A DNA stretch of 51,204 bases from Zygnema cylindricum (Eukaryota > Streptophyta > Zygnematophyceae > Zygnematales > Zygnemataceae). Below are positions 1-10,500 of the stretch, one piece after another (position 1 is the first letter of the stretch; the number at the start of each line of letters is the position of its first letter). The notes beneath the pieces were generated by a model. It ran no database searches. It was given only the letters and a program-made list of their open reading frames with translations, and was not told the origin of the DNA. The stretch is taken from assembly GCA_037447655.1 (NCBI GenBank), contig JBBHKE010002781.1:126001-177204 (forward strand). Reading direction: 5' to 3'. A program made the translations under genes and the position numbers.

Positions 1-665
1 TAACCTTTCAATTTCTCATTCCTAAACTTTTTGTATCAGGTGTTGTTGACTCCTTTGTCTTTGGTACTTGAGTTTAGTGGGATTCTTCAGGCAATTTTAA
101 TTATACTTGTTTTTTTTTTTTTCTCTCTCATCGTATATTCCACACCACGTCATGGTTTACAGAATGCATTCCACTGTCGTTCATTTCCTTTAGAAAGTAT
201 TCACTTTAATGACCTTTTAGGGAGAGAGAGGGGGGGGGAGTGGTGGCTTTAAGAATTTTACTGCTACTCTTGTGAACGAAGACCTTAATTATTTGACAGA
301 TGGTAAATCCTCTTCTAATGGCCACAATTTTGGGTTGCCTATGTTGAAGAAAGTACAGCGTCCATTGCTATTAGAATTAGTGAATTGTCAGCGTTAACAA
401 TTTATTAGAGTTAACTACAGTAAACTACTAAATTGTCTTTTGCCATGTGGCTTATCATGGGCCATTTAAATAAATAGTGTATAAACACTAAATTATGTTA
501 TCGGGTCAAAAAAACACCCACTCGAATTAGAGTAGTTTACTCGAATAGCAATGGGCTTAAGTCTTTTGTTTTTCCCTTTTCGATGATGTGAATTTAACGC
601 AAATCATTGGCATATTCATTTACGACTTTTGTCTTCTTGTGCGACTTCTTTTCTGTGGTTTACAG
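1..665. other. 5' flank or intron of the carotenoid oxygenase gene
   Basis: I could not recognise coding sequence joining the first clear exon at 666. That exon begins with one base of a split codon, so at least one upstream exon must exist, either in this stretch or before the window. The segment holds a poly-T run near 108-121, a short G-rich run near 229-240 and a MITE at 362-555. The small open frame near the start has no family features. Confidence 0.4.
362..555. mobile_element. MITE, CATCGTTATTAG-type ends
   Basis: The ends are inverted: CCATTGCTATTAGAATTAG on the left, and a right end whose reverse complement starts CCCATTGCTATTCGAG. The interior is AT-rich and has a CCATGTGGCTTATCATGGGC block that recurs in the copy at 8783-8951. 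It has no coding capacity. It belongs to the large MITE group seen across the window. Confidence 0.7.
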
Positions 666-3495
666 CATCATGTCTTTTGGAGGGCGAGTATTTTCTTTGT
701 GTGAGGGGGGAGCTCCCATGGAAGTGGATCCCAAAACTCTTGCCACTAAAGGCACTTATGATTTTGGGCTCAAGACCTTTTTTTCCGCACATCCTAAAAT
801 TGATCCAGAGACAGGAGGTACAATGCTCAAATTTGGAAACTACCGATTCTATGTTGCTGGACTGCTCCCTTTCTCTCTCTGTTGGACTTTATGAGAGAGG
901 AGAGCAAGAGAGAAAGGGAGCGAGTGAGGGAAGGTGAGAGGGAGAGGGAGGGAAAGAGGCTGAAGGAGAGGGAAGGGAGAGGTGGTTGGAAAGGGGAAGT
1001 GGGGAGGGGGAGAGGAGAGGAAGAGGAGGGGGGAGAGCCTGATTAAGCAATCATCAATTTATCATAAACTACACATGTCGTGTTACTGATTTTCAAGATG
1101 TTATTTTTCTCTGTCACAGTACTTTACAACCAGGGACTCGGAACTACTTCAACCGGTGGTTTTAACGTTAATGTGTTTTCCATCTCCCCTGATGGAGATG
1201 TGAAGACAGCCTCAGAACCAATCACTTTGCCTCTCACTACCTTCGTCCATGACGCTGTCATAAGTGAAAATTATTTTGTTATGATAATTCCCCCTTATGT
1301 GGCCCAACAATCGGACGTTTTAATGGTGCGTTTCTAAAAACAGATAGAACTTCCGCCTTGTTGTACCCTATTTAGTTTATATGTTCTGTGAAGCTTTTTG
1401 TTTTTGTGCTCTTTGTTAAATGTTTTGTCGGAAGTCCTCAAATACCTAAGAAACTTGAATCAACTTTATGTTCAGAAGACCAACTGGTATATTTTAATTC
1501 ATAAACATTGTAAACTATCTATAAACTGCTCAATTTATTTTAATTATGTTGGGGTCGTAATTAGTATGGAACAAAATATACTTTGTAAACACACAACACA
1601 ACGCCACAATCTTTTAACTTTTACTTGAGACGTCCTCCATTAGTTCAGCATCGATTTTAAAAAATGGCCCACCTAAATTGATGTGGTCCATTCTGATCAA
1701 AATATTTTATTTGTGTAGCTTTAATGTTATGCTAATCGCCAAGGTTTGGGAACTTTTGTGTTCCATATATGAATGAGGCTGCTTTTGACAAAATGCATCC
1801 ACAGTATTTTATGTACGTCAACAGTTCTATATTGAGTACTAGTTTACTCTCATCCAAGAATAGCAGTATCAACATTTTTAACAACCAAAATACATCAGGT
1901 AAACTGAATTCCATGTAAATGTAATTCATAGTTTGTGCCCCCTAGGTAAACTGAAGTCCATAATTCTTAGTTTGTGTGCCAGAAGGAATGAACGGGGTTG
2001 CAGATATATTTTATCTAAGTGTTCTTTATACCCCTACAGGGTATAGAAACCATAAACTGGTGGGCTTGGAGTTCTCTCGAGATGATGTTTGTGCATGAGC
2101 TTTCCAAACCTGGTCTCATCTGACTTAGTTTAATCTTTGTCATTATTTGTCGACGATCCCAAAGTATTTCTCTGTCGCTCTGTGTTAGCGATCCTAAAGT
2201 GATCGCAAGGCACTGGTCAATTGTGATGATTCTCTAATGTTTGTTGTTGTTCAATTCAAATGTCTTTTCAGTCACTCTTGGGAGTCAAAACTCTCGGGCA
2301 TTCCTTTTCCTATGAGGCATCCCGAGGCACACGAGTTGTGATCGTTTCAAAGGAGGACCTTTCTCTGGTGAAAGATATGACAATTGAGTCGTTTTCCATG
2401 TATCATTTTTGTAATGCATATGAGGAGAATGGGGAACTCCATATCCTCGTGAACCATCTGGTGAGTGAAGAGTATAAATGGGCTAAAATCTTGGGAATTG
2501 CACAATGTTCGGTATTCAACGCTTTTGTTTATATGCTTCGTGTCATAATCCACGCTCTACTTTACATGTGAGGTTTTTGTGGATCTGATCCAGACCATTC
2601 TTAACTCATTCGTTCTGGTTTGTGTAAAGATTTGTTTTATTATCGTGAAAAGAAAGTTTTATGGGGTAAATTTGGGGCACAATATTGGTCGTGGACGGAG
2701 AAGTGCTTGGGACGTGTGGAGAGAAACAAAATGGTCTTATTTCTGGGCAAAACGGGGTGGTGTTCTTGTGTTTGGGCCTTCAGTAGGATGTGGAAGACAA
2801 GTCTTATGCGTTTTTGGTATGGATTAATTTATCCTTTAATGGTTGTCTCATGTTTGAAAAATTGGGAATTTGGAACGCAGGATGGTCCACGGGAGTCACT
2901 CGAGGAGCAGTTCAGTGACATGTATGAGGCCAATTGGACAAGGAAAAACTTAAGTACCATATATGACTTGGCGTTTGACAAGGAAACTTGGAATCTTCTG
3001 AAAAATGAACCTGCAATTGAGCCTGTCTTGGATTCTGATCCACGTTATGGAATGGAATTTCCACAGGTGAACCCTAATTTTGTCGGTAAAAAGAATCGAT
3101 TCACTTACGTTCTTGGTTTTCGAACAAAAGAAGAAGATGACTCTTGGAAAGCTTTGACAGGAGAGGGTGGTGTGGGGTTGCAAAAAAAGGATTCTGAGTC
3201 AGTAACTTATGGGGGAATTCTCAATTGCGTTCAAAAGTACGATCATTTGACAAGAAAAGTTGAAACTTTCCAACTGCCCAATCAGTATCCATGTGAGTCA
3301 GACTTCATTCCTCGTGCAGGATCAACCGAAGAAGATGATGGTTACTTGGTAACTTTTTTCTACGAGCCAGCAAGACATGCAACAAATCTTGTTATTTTGG
3401 ACGCAAAAAACTTTAAAGGGGCACCAGTAGCAACAATTAAGTTGCCGACACATGTGCCATACTATTTCCATGGCTGTTGGGCTCCTGCTCCTTGA
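666..3495 (+). CDS. Carotenoid cleavage dioxygenase (RPE65 family), 3' exons
   Basis: Non-heme Fe(II) oxygenases of this family cleave a double bond of carotenoids or apocarotenoids, usually in plastids. Four exons are supported: 666-817, 1120-1325, 2272-2460 and 2881-3495 (stop TGA 3493-3495). All have GT/AG borders and matching phases. All four iron-ligand histidines are visible: CAT 790-792 in SAHPKIDPETG, 1248-1250 in FVHDAVISENY, 2404-2406 in MYHFCNAYEENGE and 3469-3471 in VPYYFHG. The blocks EFPQVNPNFVGKKNRF and GYLVTFFYEPARH are also family-typical. About 387 residues are present; family members usually have 450-650, so the N-terminus, including any transit peptide, is missing. The donor at 818 (GTACAA) was chosen because it keeps phase and gives ETG-VLYN; the open frame running past it is intronic. 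The subfamily (NCED, CCD1, CCD4, CCD7/8) cannot be assigned. Confidence 0.9.
886..1035. repeat. Purine-rich GA/GGGA simple repeat in an oxygenase intron
   Basis: A strand-asymmetric run of GAGAGG, GGGAGA and similar units lies inside the 818-1119 intron of the carotenoid oxygenase. A similar tract sits in the protease gene at 8055-8197. Confidence 0.8.
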
Positions 3496-4850
3496 TATAG
3501 CATCTCAAAGTAGGAGAGGGGCGTTTTTTGTATATTTACTCACCCGTTGATTTTGTATAGTTGTTTTATGATTCAATTCTGTCTTAGTTGTACTTTTTTC
3601 CAAATGAGAACAGTATCAAGTGCAGAAACAGTAATTGCTGTTATGCCTCGTAGGTGAGAATATGTTTCAGTTAGGGGAGGAACAGTTCCTTGTGTACTAG
3701 AAAGGATATTATTTAAGCCATCTGAGTCATGTTCTTTTTCGAGATGTATGTTACACGGCTTCATCTGTACTCTCTAACAACAATCTCTTTTTCTTCTTTG
3801 ACTTTAGTAGGCTGTTGTTGGTTTTGAACATCTGTAAAGTATTTTACGCAAATTTTGAGATTATGTACTGTTTTCCTTGGCTGATTCAAAATGGGGAATA
3901 ACTCTAGCGTTCCCAATGTGAATGATGCGTAGGGTAATTACGCCGTCGAAGTATTACCCCTTGTTTTGAGGGTAAATTGTACAATTTTACAGCTTTTTGG
4001 GAAAATCAATGTGTGTTTAACCCTAAAGCTATGCGATTCACTTTCGATATCGGAGCCAAGTTTCTTCAACGTAATTACCTTAATAGTGAAGTCCGTCCTC
4101 TGTTACTTCAACGGTATTTAAATTTAAACTGGTAAAAGGTCAAATAAATCGCTGTGGTGGATCAATAGGAGCTGAAGGGTGGACCAATCAAAAAGAAAGC
4201 TAGAAGGGAGAGAGGGTTTATGGCAACACTTTTGACTCTAATATTGTCAGGCAAACAGTTATCCCCAACCTGCTTTGCTAAGAAGAAGCTTATTTCATTA
4301 ACTTCTCCTTGTTCCACAAATAGTGTAAATCCATCAAAGCAGGTCAGCTGTGAATAATGTGAAAATGATTAATACATTAGGTGTGAATAACTTGAATATA
4401 ATTAAATGTGAATATTACTTTAGACTGATGAACAAGAATGTCAAGAAAGGGAATGACTTCATGATTTTTAGTTTGCGGTGATTACTGTTTTCAGCAATCA
4501 ATTACTGTCGTCTCTATACAGTACGGTGTGGATTGTTTTACTATCGAAAGGCTGGCTGAGAACTTATTTCAGAGCCAAATAACGGATTGGAGAAGGAAGG
4601 GAAAAATGCATCACTTTTTTCTCCTGCGAATATCTATATGAAAAGTTGAAAACGTAAAAATGCGAAAAAGTAGAAAAGTTCGGATCGTCTTCCGAAACTT
4701 TCGGGCTCTTTCAGCATTTCTGACTGAAGGACAACACATTTCTGTACACGTTTTTCGTTCGAGTTTTATCATCGAAAAGTACGCAGAGGAAGGCATATAA
4801 GTCGTACAAACCACTAATAACATAGACACTGTTTTTCGTACTTCTGAACT
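3496..4850. other. 3' flank of the oxygenase and intergenic DNA
   Basis: This follows the oxygenase stop and should begin with its 3' UTR. I see no canonical AATAAA close to the stop and no further recognisable gene. The open frames here (for example around 3573-3764 and 4611-4916 on the minus strand) have no family motifs. Confidence 0.4.
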
Positions 4851-5047
4851 GCACTGCCCATCGTTATTAGAGTTAGTAACACTAACTCTGTAGCGACTTT
4901 TTTGGCCGGTAATCACAAAACGATATTAATAACGCTATTTAAGGAAGTGGACTAAAATCTGCCACGTCTTCCTATTCTAACCTTCTATACTTTCATTAAT
5001 TCTAATTTCGCACTAATACTAATAAAATCCTCAACGCTAATAACGAT
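4851..5047. mobile_element. MITE upstream of U2
   Basis: The left end carries GCACTGCCCATCGTTATTAG and the right end AACGCTAATAACGAT, which are inverted over ATCGTTATTAG. The interior has the TATTTAAGGAAGTGGACTA and ATCTGCCACGT blocks shared with the partial copy near 8959-9120. It ends about 130 bp before the U2 upstream element. Confidence 0.65.
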
Positions 5048-5178
5048 CAGCAGGTTCCGCCGCCGAATAACAACAACTTGGGGTTCAAACTGATTCCGTG
5101 CTGCATAAATCGGTCAATGCAGTTCTGATAAAATCGTCGGAATCTGTTTTGCCAACTTATACTCTTTTCACAGGGTTT

Positions 5179-5189
5179 ATCCCACATTG
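5179..5189 (+). promoter_or_regulatory. USE-like snRNA promoter element
   Basis: ATCCCACATTG lies 60 bp before the U2 5' end. It matches the plant snRNA upstream sequence element (RTCCCACATCG) at all but one position. Plant snRNA genes use this element together with a TATA box for both Pol II and Pol III classes. Confidence 0.8.
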
Positions 5190-5217
5190 TATACTTCTCG
5201 GCGTCTTCCACCGAAGT

Positions 5218-5223
5218 TATAAT
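5218..5223 (+). promoter_or_regulatory. TATA-like box of the U2 gene
   Basis: TATAAT sits about 26-31 bp before the U2 5' end and 28 bp after the USE-like element, the expected order for a plant snRNA promoter. The USE-TATA spacing distinguishes Pol II from Pol III transcription in plants. U2 is a Pol II gene, and the spacing here is a little short of the usual Pol II value. Confidence 0.55.
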
Positions 5224-5248
5224 TTGGTCTTTGAGTAGCTCACATGGT

Positions 5249-5440
5249 ATACCTTTCTCGGCCTTTTGGCTAAGATCAAGTGTAGTATCTGTTCTTATCA
5301 GTTTAATATCTGATACGTGGTCCATCGGACCACACGATATTAACCTTATTTTTATTGGGGGAGAGCTCCAAAGGCCAGCTTGCTGGTCGGACTCTTGAGC
5401 GTCACTTTGGTATTGCACTACATCCAAGGAAGGCGCACCC
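5249..5440 (+). ncRNA. U2: U2 spliceosomal snRNA
   Basis: This RNA base-pairs with the intron branch site in the U2 snRNP. The 5' end ATACCTTTCTCGGCC and the following stem are the conserved plant U2 start. The branch-recognition GTAGTA is at 5282-5287. Stem IIb is perfect (GTGGTCCATCGGACCAC), and a U-rich Sm-type site follows (CTTATTTTTATTGG). Stem III arms (GGCCAGC/GCTGGTC) and stem IV with the loop TATTGCACTAC complete the molecule. The length of about 192 nt fits plant U2 (about 196). The 3' end is set by stem IV and may be off by a few bases. A small TTTCCC-GCAA-GGGAAA hairpin follows at about 5440-5456. With an intact fold and promoter, this looks like a working gene. Confidence 0.96.
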
Positions 5441-5456
5441 TTTCCCGCAAGGGAAA

Positions 5457-6686
5457 CACAAAATCAAAATTGGAAAACCCTAAAACACAGGTAGAATCTC
5501 TTCCGTTTTTAAACATAGTCAATACTGAAGATAAAAGTAAGCAAAAGCTGCAGATTATCAGGGGACAGGAAAATTTTGTATTAAAACAGAATGTCTGATG
5601 TTTGTTACGCTACACGTGGAATTGGGAACTTAGAGCAGAATCATACAAAGATTATACATAAAGATGCATCTATAATCTTAACTGGCGAACATTTTTTGTA
5701 TGATTGCTTTGGATTTTTATCATAATCCAAAGATGCCGTATGGGACCAACAAATTACAAAACGGAACAAATATCTGCATAACATAAAACACAAAAAATAC
5801 AAATGACTTGTTTTGCCATGAATAAAACCATCAAGTCTTTCCCACGTGCATACAAAATGTCAATCCCATGATTGCCAACACAACCGAGCATCCACAGCCT
5901 TTAAACGCTGACCACCCATGTCATCAAATCAAAATGGATGTGTTCAGGACAAAACACAAATGTTACTTTGTAGAGCTAGTGGAGTTCAGAGCAGAAAAAC
6001 ACATAGTAGCTAATTCATAACCTATGGAGCCAACCAAATTATGAAAGCCTTCATTAGTACTTCCGTTACTAACTACTGTAATGGCTGGCAGATATATTAA
6101 GATTCATATGATAAAATAATGACAGCAAAGACCTTGAGATGATTTTTTCAGCCTCATCCATGTATATCTAGAAAGCTTGATGCCACATTTTATGCAACCA
6201 AACATGGAATCAAGCAGTCTCGCATGACCTTTAATTCTATCCTACCATCTTTAATTCACATGTCCAAAATAGCATAAAAAATGGGAATGTCGAATAGCTG
6301 TACAATGTGTGTAAGATTAATCCACTTCAAAACACATCGGAATGATCGCACGGTTACCAGTTATGAAACTGGATAAATCCAATCGGATCACAAGCAACCT
6401 CGAAGACTACCCAACACATCATGTACATTTTAATTTTCTAGTTTCCTATTTAAACGTGTAGGTTAAAACACTATCTAAAAGTAGATCCAACCATCAGTCG
6501 CACAAGTCTTCCTATTTTATTCCTATTTTATCGTATTTTACTATGGAATTTCATATCAATCCTGAGTATGTTGTCCTTTCATCCTTAGCTCTCGTTATCA
6601 TGGGACTACAGGCGATTCCCCACTCTAACTATGTCACTCTAAAAATTTAACCTACGATGTTCTTTTCTACAGAGTCGCCAGATTAC
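5457..6686. other. Intergenic: U2 downstream and protease 3' flank
   Basis: No further RNA or protein gene is recognisable. On the minus strand an AATAAA at 6521-6516, about 166 bp past the protease stop, is a plausible polyadenylation signal for that gene. Confidence 0.4.
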
Positions 6687-7551
6687 TTAGAAACCTAAAG
6701 CTTGTACAGCTAATTGAGACTTCACAAAATAGTGGCCATTAGTCCATGTAAGTGTCCCGAATGTGAATCCCGAAGACGGTTCTAACACCGTGAAAGTTAC
6801 ATAAAATGTTGCATTGTTTCCGGGAATAATTTCCAAATAGGGAGGGTTTACCTCCACAGAAACTCCCGTGGGAGGGATGACTTTTGCTTCAAAACGAGAT
6901 GTACCGAAAGTCGCCACACTAATTACAGTTCGAGAGACCGTTGCCGAGCCCACAAGTCTGGAAATGGCAATATTGGGGGTGTTTAAATCTCGTGGTTTGA
7001 CGAATTTACTTGGAGGTGGGACACCAGAAAGAGCCAAAGCTTTTTCAAAAGAGACGAAGTACAAGAAACTGATGTAGTCCTCGAAAGTGGAGGGATAAAC
7101 CAGACCAGGATCAGAAACATTGACAGGGTTGATTTGTCCTGAACCAAAGTCAAAGGGTGTCCCCACTACGGAAGGAGGAGAACCGGGAATAATATGACCT
7201 TTATTGTCAACCACAATTGCTGTGGTTTGAATGGCTGATTTGATCCAGAAAGGATCCCAGTCGGGATGAGCTTGCCTTACAAGTGCTCCAATTCCAGCCA
7301 CATGAGGGGAAGCCATGGATGTTCCTGAAACAAGGTTGAAAGTAAACTGCCTAGGATCTCCTCCAGGTGCATATCCAGCCCAAATGCTGACACCTGGCGC
7401 GGCGATATCAGGTTTGAGAATATCATTTGCAAATGGGTATATTGCGCCTTTTCCGTCGGGCTCGTCGACTGGACCACGAGAGGAGAAGTCGATAATTGTG
7501 GGTGCCTCAACATTAAATTGTGTGAGCTGACCAGAAATGGCTGCAACAGGC
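6687..7551 (-). CDS. Subtilase last exon: catalytic Ser and Fn3-like domain
   Basis: The acceptor ATCGCAG precedes base 7551, and the exon reads [17 protein letters not shown], then FSSRGP, then the catalytic [16 protein letters not shown]. The remainder is the family C-terminal Fn3-like region, ending QALGF and TAA at 6689-6687. It starts with the third base of a codon, so the preceding exon must end with two bases of that codon. This is the strongest single block of the gene. Confidence 0.93.
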
Positions 7552-10500
7552 CTGCGATAAAAGCAGTACACCGAGAATCAATACATTAGTGTTAAGCAAA
7601 TAATTAGTATGGAGAATGTTTTAGTGTTAAAAATTATAATTCTGGTCCAAAGGATGTGGACGTTTGTAAACTGCAGAAAGACTTCGTTAAAAATAAAACA
7701 TGCATTCAGAGGATAAAAAAAAACAGGATGGAAATAAGGTTAATGACATTAATAACGATTCACGGTGTAATAACAAAAGTATGTTTTAGGACCTGCATGT
7801 TTCACTGAGTAGTAGTGAGGAGAAAAAGGGGAAGCATCAGCAGAAAGAATAAAAAAAAGAAAAAATTTGGAACCAGGAACTAACACTGGTTGTGATGTTC
7901 GCACTCTTTGAACAAAAAATAAAAACATAATTAGAAACTGAATGCTTTCTCTTACACAGTTTACAGCTGAGCAAGTGTTTATGAGCAGCCACATGGCTTA
8001 TCACAAGCCAAACCACATGCTTTATTTTCTGACAATATCAGTCCTTTCTTCTGCGGAGGGAGAGGGAAAAGGAGAGGGAGAGGGAGAGGGAGAGGGAGAG
8101 AGAGAAGGCGAGAGGGAGAGAGGAGAAGGAATGAGGGAGAGAGAGAAGGAGGGAGAGAAGGAAGGGGAGAGGAAGGGAGGGGGGGGGGGGGGGAGGGACC
8201 ACGTTGATGTGCTGGATGTACTCAAAAACAAGCGTCATCAGAGAATGCATTGGTAAGTGGATATCCGTGATCAGTCCCTCCTTGGAATTGTCATTCCAAA
8301 GGATCATACCGACACCACCGGCATCATAAACCACCTGCAGAAAATAAATATGGATTGACTTCCCATGAAGTGCCTTTTATACCTACTCCATTTGCGCCAA
8401 ATGCCGGAGCAAAAAAAATCTAGAAATTAAGTATTCTGTTAGTTTGCGGATATTCTTACAATTCCCATATTTCTTACCGAAGTTCTAGTGTTTTTGCTAC
8501 TTGCCAGCCACAAACGGAGGACAAATCCTTTGGTGGAAAGATCCCGTTTTCACCAAAAGCCGGACGGCTTATACATAGAGAAAGTTGATGACTTAGACAT
8601 AGAGAAAATTCAAGCGCACTTAATTCTATGTGTTGGTGGGGTTTGAGCACACACCTTTCCTTTGGCCACCCGCCCATTTAAACCACGTTGACAGAGGACA
8701 ATTTTTCCTGACACTTTCGCTGGGTCAAGCTCCCCTGGAAGACAAAGATTTCCCTGGAAAAACAAAAACAAATGGTACATCATCATCGTTATTAGAGTTA
8801 GTGAATTATTATCGTTAACATTTCGTTATAATTAACTACACTAAATTATGTTTTGCCACGTGGCTCATTATAGGTTGAACAGTGTTATCAACACTAATTT
8901 GTGATTTTGGGTAAAAAAACACTCACTCGTGATTAACTCTTATAGCGATGGAGAGTGTACACTGCCCATCGTTATTAGTTAATAACACTGATTCGGCGAC
9001 TTTTTTTCGCCGAAAATCATAAAATAGTGTTGACAACGCTATTTAAGGGAGTGGACTACAATCTGCCACGTTTTATACATTCTAATTTCACATTAACAGT
9101 AAAAAATTCTTAATGCAAGAAACAATAGGCAGTGCAGTATATGACCAGGGCTTTCTCCTTCCTACCAATAGCAGCGGTAACACAATCAACTGCCATTAGT
9201 GTGGATAAAGATAACAGTTCGCCCCACAGTAACGGAGGTGAGAATGTGAATTTCTTTTACTATACATTGTGAAGTCAAGATTCCGGTTATCAATATTCGT
9301 GTGGTCCCCCACTAAAGGTACTAGACTGTGAAGCAACCTGTCATGCCTACCTATTGCAGGAAAACAAGGGGTTGAAACCAATAATAGGGAAATAAAAAGG
9401 AAGACAGTGAGGGAATCAACTCGGATGCAATTGCTTATAAAAGTGTTAACGTACAAAAGAAAACAGGCATGTATTTGTGATCAGTTTTGTGCCATTTGTT
9501 CAGGTTTTTCCTTCTTCGAGGAATCTCCTAAATAATTGAAACCAATAGAAGACAACAAGATTTTACAACTGCCAGTCCGTTGTGTTCACAATATTTTGTT
9601 TTTTCCATTTTCTGTATTTTCCATTTTCTGTTTTTTCCATTTTTGTTTTTCTCCCTTTTTTCGGTTTTTCCCTTCATAATTTGTCACGCCCAGGATAAAG
9701 AATTTCACTTACCCCTTCAGAAGAGCCGTCCTCATTTGAAGCACTCCCACCCCACACAAGGGGAATATTTTCCAAAGACTGTCCTGCAAAAATACTCCAA
9801 CATACTCAAAAACTCTCGGAAGATATTATCAACTTCTTCAAAACATCGCACGATTCGCAAATGTAAATATTCAGGAAAAGGATTTTTGAGATGAGAGGAG
9901 GAGGGCGGGGGGGGGGGGGACCGGTGGAAACCAGAAGGTCATTTTTGTGTGTTTCGTGGTTCGAGTTCCAATATTATCCCTATTATGTGTGAGGAATTAG
10001 ATTCTTATAAGCAGTCAAAAAGGAAAGGGGGGTGGGGGGGAAGGAAGGGAGGAAACTTGAGGAAGCCAGAAGGAAATTGTTGTATGTTTCGAGTTTCAAA
10101 AGTATCCTTATTACGTGCAAAGATTTAGATTCCTCTAAGCAGTCCTAAGGACAAAATGGTACGAGGATTGTGGTTTTCCATGCAAAATTGACCGAAACAA
10201 TGTGCATAAAGCATTTTTGGGATGACCCAGGTCTACATTCTCCATCACCTACAAGTCGTATTTTAAATATCTCTTCCTACACATACGGAATTACTGGAGT
10301 TACGCAATTACTGGCGTTACTGCCAACATTCGCAGAAATTGGACAGAAAACTGCAAAAATTGTATATATTTCTGTACGATTACTGTGAATACTGGCCATT
10401 AACGCCAGTAATCCCATTTGTGTAATTAGCCTATTGGGAGTGACTTAAGACTTTGGTAAACAAAGATAAGAGATAGAACAATTACCAGCCCTGTGTCGCG

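Noticed and set aside
607-894. Full-length reading of the open frame as one exon
   Set aside because: Residues after ETG stop matching the family, and the donor at 818 gives the right phase and restores the conserved continuation.
5047-5427. 126-codon minus-strand frame
   Set aside because: It covers the U2 snRNA gene and its promoter; the frame is open by chance over a conserved RNA.
8022-8256. Pro/Ser-rich or Glu/Gly-rich frames
   Set aside because: They are the product of the GGGA microsatellite at the protease exon border; no independent gene is indicated.
9940-9980. tRNA T-arm-like GGTTCGAGTTCC
   Set aside because: No cloverleaf can be built around it, and it sits in a tandem duplicate inside an intron.
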